Origin: Natrialbaceae archaeon B1-Br10_E2g27
Lineage (GTDB): Archaea; Halobacteriota; Halobacteria; Halobacteriales; Natrialbaceae
Length of the DNA: 6,673 nucleotides
Reading direction: 5' to 3'
Assembly (NCBI GenBank): GCA_001563885.1
Contig: LKMM01000146.1
Span: 1-6,673 of the forward strand
Both the position numbers and the translations under genes were made by a program. Below are positions 1-4,644 of this stretch, one piece after another. The notes under the pieces are model-generated. The model did not search any database, was not told the origin of the DNA, and was given only the letters and a program-made list of their open reading frames with translations. How positions within the stretch are numbered: the stretch's first letter is position 1; each line of letters opens with the position of its first letter.

Positions 1-224
1 GGGTCGACTGTCGTATCTTCGGCGAGTGCCTCGAGTTCGGTGGTTCCGTTACAGCGGGCAAGGCCGTTTAGTGCCTGTCGACGGAAGGTCCCTCGCAGGC
101 CGTGCATCCGGACCAGGATGCCGAGGTTGGTTCGTTCGCCCTCGCGAACGAGTTGGTCGATTGCGTCTCGTCGGTCGGTATCGGAGACGGCGGTTCTGAC
201 GGCGGTCTGAAATGCAGTTGACAT
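1..224 (-). CDS. Uncharacterised helical (HEAT-like?) protein, N-terminal part
   Basis: An ATG at 224 (minus strand) opens a frame that stays open to the left edge, giving 74 residues beginning MSTAFQTAVRTAV. The C-terminus lies outside the window. I do not recognise a named family. The visible part is rich in Arg, Leu, Ala and acidic residues and reads as amphipathic helices. The stretch from about residue 44 (LRGTFRRQALNGLARC) to residue 72 has the look of a HEAT/armadillo-type helical repeat, which would suggest a protein-binding scaffold; this is a weak pattern call. It has no TATA-like sequence at the expected distance and starts 58 bp after the stop of the small gene upstream, so it is probably the third gene of the GTPase operon. 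No signal peptide or membrane segment is seen. The start is the first ATG, and the encoded N-terminus fits haloarchaeal composition. Real gene: fairly sure; function: unknown. Confidence 0.7.
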   Translation of the reverse strand, partial: MSTAFQTAVRTAVSDTDRRDAIDQLVREGERTNLGILVRMHGLRGTFRRQALNGLARCNGTTELEALAEDTTVD

Positions 225-243
225 TTGGTTGGATCTGGGTGGT

Positions 244-259
244 GGCCGGTCAGCCGGCC
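244..259. other. Short GC hairpin between operon genes
   Basis: GGCCGG (244-249) and CCGGCC (254-259) form a perfect 6-bp inverted repeat with loop TCAG. It sits in the 58-bp gap between the 70-residue gene (stop at 283) and the next minus-strand start (224). No T-run follows on the minus strand, so it is not a typical terminator. It might slow transcription, stabilise a processed mRNA end, or be chance in GC-rich DNA. Confidence 0.35.
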
Positions 260-282
260 TGATAGTTCGAATACCGTCCGAG

Positions 283-495
283 TTATCGTGTCTCTTCCCG
301 TGAGACGAACGCATCGCCCCAGGCTCTGATCCACTGTTTGCGTGGCGCGTGTGCGGAAAGCGACGAGTAGATCGTACACGAATCGGGAACGTGGTCGTTG
401 CGCTCTATGTACGCCTCATAACACGGCGAGACGTCGGGAAGCGGCGGCTCGGTAGCGGTATCGGTCGGTTCGGTCTCGGTGTCGTATTCACTCAC
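283..495 (-). CDS. Small DUF7511-like haloarchaeal protein, 70 aa
   Basis: The frame runs from a GTG at 495 to a TAA at 283-285, giving 70 residues. The first 25 or so are an acidic, Thr/Pro-rich and probably disordered tail. The rest forms a compact motif: DSCTIYSS (residues 38-45), then WIRAWGDAFVSREETR to the end. That layout (D-x-CTIY, about a dozen residues, W-I-x-A-x-G-x-AFVS-x-E-x-x-R) resembles the short haloarchaeal proteins grouped as DUF7511, from memory and without a search. Their function is unknown. It begins 13 bp after the TAA of the GTPase gene on the same strand, so the two are almost certainly co-transcribed. Only a weak GAG-type ribosome-binding signal precedes the GTG, and no internal ATG offers another start. 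Two cysteines (C25 and C40) are present, not arranged as a zinc finger. No membrane segment is visible. Confidence 0.75.
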   Translation of the reverse strand: MSEYDTETEPTDTATEPPLPDVSPCYEAYIERNDHVPDSCTIYSSLSAHAPRKQWIRAWGDAFVSREETR

Positions 496-508
496 GGTGA
501 CTCTCAGG

Positions 509-1795
509 TTAGTCGGCGAGGCCGATCTCCTCCTGTTCGTCGCTGCCGTCGGTGGTGGGTGTGTCGGCTTCGTGGTCGTGACCCTCTTCCTCGGGCGGTT
601 CGAACGTCGGGAACCGATCCTCGTAGGCCGACCAGTCGTCCTCGAGTTCGTCGTCGAAGAGGAGGCTAGCCTCGAGTGCCGATCGAACCTCCTCGTGGTC
701 CATCTCGGTGCCGATAACGACGAGTCGGGTGCCCCGGTCGCCCCAGCGGTCGTGCCAGAGTTCCTCGAGTTCGGGGATTTCGGCTACTTTTTCCTCGCGT
801 TCTGCTGCAGGCAGGGAGTCTATCCACTGTCCGCCGGGGCCGACGCGGATCGACTGGCCGGCGACGTTGATCGTCAGCGCTTCGTCCTCGCGGTTTGCAA
901 TCCAGAAGTGGCCTTTCGCGCGAACGACCTCGTCGGGAAAGTCATCTAACGTATCTGCGAGTCGTTCCGGATGGAACGGTCGGCGGGCCTCGAAGACAAA
1001 GGAGGTCACACCGTGTTCTTCCTCCGCGGAGGCGTGTGGTTCTTCGAGTTCTTTGATCCAGCCGGCCGACTGGCTGGCCTCTTCGAAGTCGAACCGGTCG
1101 GTCTCGATGATCGAATCGGGGTCGATCTCGCCGTGTTCGGTTCGGACGAGCGTCGCCCGCGGCTGGAGTACCTCGAGGGTCGCTTCGATCTCCTCGAGCG
1201 TCTCGGCGTCGACCAGATCACACTTGTTCAACACGAGGACGTCACAGAACTCGATCTGTTCGACGAGTAAGTCCCCAAGGTGTTTTTTCGTGCCGTCGTC
1301 GTCGAGGATCTCGTCGGATTCCATCGCCGACTGGAACTGGTGGGCGTCGACGACGGTCACTGCCGTATCCAGATGGCAGTTCTCGAGTGGTTCGATGCCA
1401 GTTTCCTCGTAGAACTCGGTGGGCTCGAGGTCCGATTGATCGAACCCGAGGGTGAGCGTTTGGGCGACTGGCAGCGGTTCGGCGACGCCGGTCGATTCGA
1501 CGACGAGGGCATCGAACTCCCGATCGGAGGCGGTAAGCTCCCCGATGGCATCGAGTAAGTCGCCTCGAAGCTCACAGCAGATACAGCCGTTCGAAAGTTC
1601 GATCAACTCCTCGTCGTCTTCGGTGATGTCTGAGGATTCGGCGACGCGGTCGGCGTCGACGTTTACCTCGCCCATGTCGTTGACCAACACGGCAACCTCG
1701 CGGTCGGTTTCGGACAGCACGTGGTTTAGCATCGTCGTCTTCCCGGCACCGAGCGTTCCGGACAGTACCGTGACGGGGATCGAGTCGTCGGACAT
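509..1795 (-). CDS. COG0523 / CobW-family metallochaperone GTPase
   Basis: The protein has 428 residues. It is a G3E-type P-loop GTPase, a family that uses GTP to insert or deliver metals (zinc in ZNG1/YeiR-like members, cobalt in CobW) in the cytoplasm. Visible motifs are Walker A GTLGAGKT (13-20), the family's metal-binding GCICC (70-74), Walker B-type ESTG (100-103) and guanine-specifying NKCD (191-194). The CobW C-terminal domain begins near residue 262 with HGVTSFVFEARRPFHPERL. An acidic tail carries HDH (406-408) and could be an extra metal ligand. Length is at the upper end for the family. The start is the ATG at 1795, which puts Walker A 13 residues in; the frame stays open 139 codons further upstream, but that part is antisense to promoter DNA and another gene. 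It heads an operon with two small genes and lies 101 bp downstream of an amidohydrolase. The metal cannot be read from sequence, and cobalamin involvement is not supported by the neighbours. Confidence 0.93.
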   Translation of the reverse strand: MSDDSIPVTVLSGTLGAGKTTMLNHVLSETDREVAVLVNDMGEVNVDADRVAESSDITEDDEELIELSNGCICCELRGDLLDAIGELTASDREFDALVVESTGVAEPLPVAQTLTLGFDQSDLEPTEFYEETGIEPLENCHLDTAVTVVDAHQFQSAMESDEILDDDGTKKHLGDLLVEQIEFCDVLVLNKCDLVDAETLEEIEATLEVLQPRATLVRTEHGEIDPDSIIETDRFDFEEASQSAGWIKELEEPHASAEEEHGVTSFVFEARRPFHPERLADTLDDFPDEVVRAKGHFWIANREDEALTINVAGQSIRVGPGGQWIDSLPAAEREEKVAEIPELEELWHDRWGDRGTRLVVIGTEMDHEEVRSALEASLLFDDELEDDWSAYEDRFPTFEPPEEEGHDHEADTPTTDGSDEQEEIGLAD

Positions 1796-1820
1796 TCGAG
1801 TAGCAATATGAGCTCTGGCG

Positions 1821-1858
1821 TAATAGTAGTTATTATCTGCTCCAACAAAATTATTAAC
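1821..1858 (-). promoter_or_regulatory. AT-rich promoter with spaced TAATA/TATTA half-sites
   Basis: This is the only strongly AT-rich patch in the left 4.5 kb, just upstream of the GTPase start (1795). On the plus strand, TAATA (1821-1825) and TATTA (1831-1835) form an inverted repeat with a 5-bp spacer. TTATTA recurs at 1830-1835 and 1851-1856, 21 bp apart. A TATA box reading ATAATAAC on the minus strand would lie about 30-40 bp before the ATG, so the transcript would be leaderless or have a very short leader. The repeat pattern could be an operator for a metal-responsive repressor; that is inference. Confidence 0.6.
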
Positions 1859-1860
1859 AA
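1841..1860 (-). terminator. Possible T-rich terminator of the amidohydrolase
   Basis: Read on the minus strand, a T-rich tract (TTGTTAATAATTTTGTTGG) lies 37-56 nt after the amidohydrolase stop at 1897. Archaeal transcription often ends at such T-tracts without a hairpin. It overlaps the AT-rich promoter region of the GTPase, so the same bases may serve both or only one role. Confidence 0.35.
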
Positions 1861-1896
1861 CGGCACGAGATCTCCCAGTACCGATTGAGAGTCCAG

Positions 1897-3489
1897 TCAA
1901 CGCTTGGACTGAGACGGTGGTGCTGTGAGTTCTCCCAGGAGAGGCGCTTTGAAGACGACCTCGCCGTCGACGACCGTCCCCACCACGTTGATTTCGTCGA
2001 TCCGATCGGGCTGGTCCCACGGCGAGGCCTCGAGGATCACCAGATCGCCACGTTTGCCCACCTCGAGCGTTCCAAGCCGATCTTCGTCGAAGCCGGCGTA
2101 AGCCGCGCCGTGTGTGTACGCTCGCAGGGCGTCGGTCACGGGCAGTTGCTGGGCTTCGGTTGGCGCGTTGACCGCGTAATGGACACCCAAAAGCGGATCC
2201 AGCGGCATACAATCGGAGCCAAAGGCAAGCGGGATGTCGGCCTCGAGAACGCGGCGAAGCCGGTTCGTTCGCTGGCGACGCTTCTGGCCGAGTCGGTCGT
2301 CATAGAGCCCGCCGTTTTCGGCCCATCGGTGGAAGTTCGGTTGCATCGAGGCGACGATCCCTGCCTCAGAAAGCCGCCGTATCTGCTCGTCGGTCGCGAG
2401 TTCTGCGTGTTCGATCCGATGGCGTGAGCCTACGGGGTCGGGCGTCGACTCGAGTGCCGACAGCGTCACGTCGATCGCCTCGTCACCGATCGCGTGCACA
2501 CAGAGCTGATAGCCCTCGTCGTCGGCGCGGGTAACCAAATCGCGGAGGTCGTCGGGGTCGACGACCCACTGGCCCGTTTCGGTCGCTGTTTGCCCGTGGG
2601 CGTCTGCGTACGGCTCGGAAAGCTTTGCCGTCTGGCTCCCCAGACTCCCATCCGAGAAGGACTTGATCGCACCCGTCTGGACCCGACTGCTGCCGTCGTT
2701 CGTTCCCAGCCCGACCTCCGAGAGGGCCTCGAGGTGGTCACTCCAGTAGTCGATGCGCACCCGTAGTGGAAGGTCGCCCGCTGCCGCCAGTTCGCGGTAG
2801 ACGCGAGGTGCGACCGAACCCCGGACCTTGTCGTGGACGCCAGTGACACCGCGTTCGACCGCATACTCGGTCGCGGCCGTGAGCAACTCGTCCATCTCGT
2901 CGCGATCCGGTGTGAGATACTTTCTGACAGCTTCGGCGGCGTCTTCGACCACGACGCCGGTTCGATCGCCGCCCTCTCGCCGGCAGTCAGCCGCTGGAAG
3001 GTCGTCGTCGAGTTCCTCGAGTGCCCGCGAAGACAGCGAGATCGTATGGAGGTCGACCCGGAGGGCAGCAACCGGTCGCGTCTCGGAAACCGAATCGAGG
3101 CCGTCGCGGGTGAGCAGTCCATCATCGGGCCACTCGCTGTCGTCGTAGCCAAAGCCAAGAACCCACTCACGGTCGGGCTCACGCTCGGCCTGTGTCGCGA
3201 GAATTTCGAGGGCGTCCTCGCGACTTTGCGCCTTCGAGAGGTCCGCATGAACCAGATGCTGGCCGAGTTGTTCCATGTGGGTATGGGCATCGATGAACCC
3301 TGGCAGAACGACCCGTCCGCCACAGTCGATGACGTCGGTCTCGACGCCCTCGAGTAAGGCGACTTCGTGTGTGTTGCCGATCCGGACGATCGCACCGTCA
3401 CGTATTGCGAGTGCCTCCGCGACGGTGTCGGGTTCCGTGAGGGTGTGGAGTTGGGCGTTCGTCACTACAAGATCCGCAGGCGCTGTCAT
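1897..3489 (-). CDS. YtcJ-like amidohydrolase (Amidohydro_3, COG1574)
   Basis: This 530-residue protein belongs to the metal-dependent amidohydrolase superfamily, YtcJ/LAF3-like branch, whose known members hydrolyse amide bonds such as N-substituted formamides. The order matches the family: a short N-terminal beta-sandwich, then metal ligands H69 and H71 in GFIDAHTH (64-71), a GFGYDDSEW segment (112-120), K276 in GAIKSFSDGSLGSQTA (273-288), H332 in CVHAIGDEA, H361 in RIEHAE, and D426 in FGSDCMP. The C-terminal sandwich returns with GTLEVGKRGDLVIL. All expected metal and catalytic positions are present, so the enzyme should be active, with zinc as the usual metal. There is no signal peptide, so it is cytoplasmic. 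The ATG at 3489 is the first residue giving a family-like N-terminus; the open frame continues upstream only because it is antisense to birA. The substrate cannot be told. It lies 101 bp upstream of the GTPase gene on the same strand. Confidence 0.92.
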   Translation of the reverse strand: MTAPADLVVTNAQLHTLTEPDTVAEALAIRDGAIVRIGNTHEVALLEGVETDVIDCGGRVVLPGFIDAHTHMEQLGQHLVHADLSKAQSREDALEILATQAEREPDREWVLGFGYDDSEWPDDGLLTRDGLDSVSETRPVAALRVDLHTISLSSRALEELDDDLPAADCRREGGDRTGVVVEDAAEAVRKYLTPDRDEMDELLTAATEYAVERGVTGVHDKVRGSVAPRVYRELAAAGDLPLRVRIDYWSDHLEALSEVGLGTNDGSSRVQTGAIKSFSDGSLGSQTAKLSEPYADAHGQTATETGQWVVDPDDLRDLVTRADDEGYQLCVHAIGDEAIDVTLSALESTPDPVGSRHRIEHAELATDEQIRRLSEAGIVASMQPNFHRWAENGGLYDDRLGQKRRQRTNRLRRVLEADIPLAFGSDCMPLDPLLGVHYAVNAPTEAQQLPVTDALRAYTHGAAYAGFDEDRLGTLEVGKRGDLVILEASPWDQPDRIDEINVVGTVVDGEVVFKAPLLGELTAPPSQSKR

Positions 3490-3510
3490 AGCCGTGGTAG
3501 CTCCGCGACG

Positions 3511-3556
3511 AACAAAACCGTTGGGCCAATGGGTTCGTACAACCGTCCGATTCAAA
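3511..3556. promoter_or_regulatory. Divergent promoter region, amidohydrolase / birA
   Basis: The 90 bp between the two divergent starts (3489 and 3580) hold a promoter for each. For birA, TTCAAA at 3551-3556 is centred about 27 bp before the ATG at 3580, the usual TATA spacing for a leaderless haloarchaeal gene. For the amidohydrolase, the minus-strand sequence TTTTGT (3512-3517) is centred about 26 bp before its ATG. Between them lie TTGG-N-CCAA (3521-3529) and AACC-N12-GGTT (3516-3535), which could be an operator. All elements are weak matches; position is the main support. Confidence 0.45.
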
Positions 3557-3579
3557 TGGATTCGACCCCCTCGAGACGT

Positions 3580-4518
3580 ATGAACGAGACGCGACACGCA
3601 ATCCTCGAGGCGATCGCCGACGGGCCGGTCTCGGGTCCCGAACTCGCCGATGACCTCGACATTTCGCGGGCGGCGGTCTGGAAACACATCGAGACGCTTC
3701 GTAAATCGGGATTCGAGATCGAAAGCGACGCCAGCGGCTACGAACTCACCGAGATCACGGCATACGACGGTCCGACCGTCGAGTACGGCCTCGAGGCTCC
3801 CTTTAGTGTCGAATACCACGATTCGATCGAGAGCACGAACGACCGCGCACGGGAGCGAGCGACCGACGGTGAGTCGGACGTCGCCGTCCTCGCCGACGAA
3901 CAGGTCGGCGGCCGCGGCCGTCTCGAGCGCGAGTGGTCGGCTCCGAGTGGCGGCATCTGGGTCAGTATCATCAGTCGGCCGGAAATTACGCCAGCCAGTG
4001 CGCCGTTGTATACGCTCGCTGCGTCGGTCGCAACCGCCAACGCGGCACGCGAGGCGGGCGTCGATGCCCGGATCAAATGGCCCAACGACGTCGTCGTTCC
4101 GGTCGGTGAGGACGGAGCGTATCGCAAACTCGCAGGGATTCTCACCGAGATGGAAGGTGAGACAGACCGCATCGAGTGGCTCATCGTCGGGATTGGCATA
4201 AACGCCAATATCGACGCTACAGCCCTCCCAGATGGCGCGACGACGATTCGCGAGGAAGTCGGCGACGTCGACCGACGCCTGTTCGTCCAGCGGCTGCTCG
4301 AGGCATTCGACAATCATCGTCGCGACCTCGAGGGTGTCGTCCCCGCCTGGCGAGAACTGGCGCTGACACTCGGCCAGCGGGTTCGGATCGACCGACCCGA
4401 GGGCGAACTCGTCGGTGAGGCCGTCGACGTCACCGAGTCGGGCGCGCTCGCACTCGAGACCGACGACGGTCGGGAGACGGTCGCTGCGGGTGACTGTGAG
4501 CATCTGCGACCGGCCTGA
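3580..4518 (+). CDS. birA: Biotin protein ligase / biotin operon repressor, two-domain
   Basis: This 312-residue protein activates biotin with ATP to biotinyl-5'-AMP and transfers it to a lysine of biotin carboxyl carrier proteins, such as those of acyl-CoA carboxylases. Residues 1-60 form a winged helix-turn-helix (GPELADDLDISRAAVWKHIETLR, about 19-41, recognition helix near 29-41), so it is the long, DNA-binding type that may also repress biotin genes. The ligase domain shows STN (85-87), the biotin/AMP loop GGRGRLEREW (110-119), KWPND (166-170), K183 in KLAGIL (183-188) and GIGINAN (204-210), then a small C-terminal SH3-like domain ending at the TGA. Length matches the E. coli type. The ATG at 3580 is preferred; an in-frame ATG at 3556 overlaps the likely TATA element. 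It is transcribed alone and divergently from the amidohydrolase. No biotin synthesis or carboxylase gene lies in this window. Confidence 0.95.
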   Translation: MNETRHAILEAIADGPVSGPELADDLDISRAAVWKHIETLRKSGFEIESDASGYELTEITAYDGPTVEYGLEAPFSVEYHDSIESTNDRARERATDGESDVAVLADEQVGGRGRLEREWSAPSGGIWVSIISRPEITPASAPLYTLAASVATANAAREAGVDARIKWPNDVVVPVGEDGAYRKLAGILTEMEGETDRIEWLIVGIGINANIDATALPDGATTIREEVGDVDRRLFVQRLLEAFDNHRRDLEGVVPAWRELALTLGQRVRIDRPEGELVGEAVDVTESGALALETDDGRETVAAGDCEHLRPA

Positions 4519-4532
4519 TCTCATGGTCTTTG

Positions 4533-4548
4533 GTTCGACTCCCCGAAC
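4533..4548 (+). terminator. Weak hairpin after birA
   Basis: GTTCG (4533-4537) and CGAAC (4544-4548) form a 5-bp stem with a 6-base loop, 14 bp after the birA stop. Only a short GGTTTGGG follows, with no T-run, so termination here is a tentative idea. Confidence 0.25.
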
Positions 4549-4607
4549 GGTTTGGGAAGAGATACAGCAGTAGGTTACAGGCTGTGATCAGTCGCATCTG
4601 AACGAAC

Positions 4608-4618
4608 TATTTATACTT
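4608..4618 (+). promoter_or_regulatory. TATA box of the histidine kinase gene
   Basis: TATTTATACTT, with core TTTATA at 4610-4615, stands in the otherwise GC-rich spacer and lies about 30 bp before the ATG at 4645. A preceding CGAAC (4603-4607) is in the place of the B recognition element. Start of transcription is expected near 4638-4642, leaving a leader of only a few bases. This is the clearest promoter in the window and indicates that the kinase is transcribed independently of birA. Confidence 0.7.
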
Positions 4619-4644
4619 CTCTTGGCCCATCAATAACTAACTGA

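Noticed and set aside
708..1412. Plus-strand 234-codon open frame opposite the GTPase
   Set aside because: The Ser/Arg-rich low-complexity translation is typical of an antisense shadow; the minus strand carries clear GTPase motifs over the whole stretch.
1796..2212. Extension of the GTPase frame by 139 codons
   Set aside because: It would run through the AT-rich promoter and antisense to the amidohydrolase end from a TTG; the extra part is Arg-rich and unlike the family, while the ATG at 1795 places Walker A correctly.
2833..3357. Plus-strand open frame opposite the amidohydrolase
   Set aside because: No recognisable motif is present, and the opposite strand encodes conserved amidohydrolase sequence throughout.
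3556..3579. Upstream in-frame ATG as the birA start (8 residues longer)
   Set aside because: It directly abuts TTCAAA, which is well placed as the TATA element for the ATG at 3580, and the added residues are not part of the winged-helix fold. It is not fully excluded.
3490..4524. Extension of the amidohydrolase frame upstream, making an apparent 875-residue protein
   Set aside because: The extra residues are antisense to birA, show no family motif, and the ATG at 3489 gives a standard amidohydrolase N-terminus. Open antisense frames are common in GC-rich haloarchaeal DNA.
4531..4550. tRNA-like T-arm sequence GGTTCGACTCC
   Set aside because: No acceptor, D or anticodon arm can be paired around it; the resemblance is limited to the T-loop-like word.
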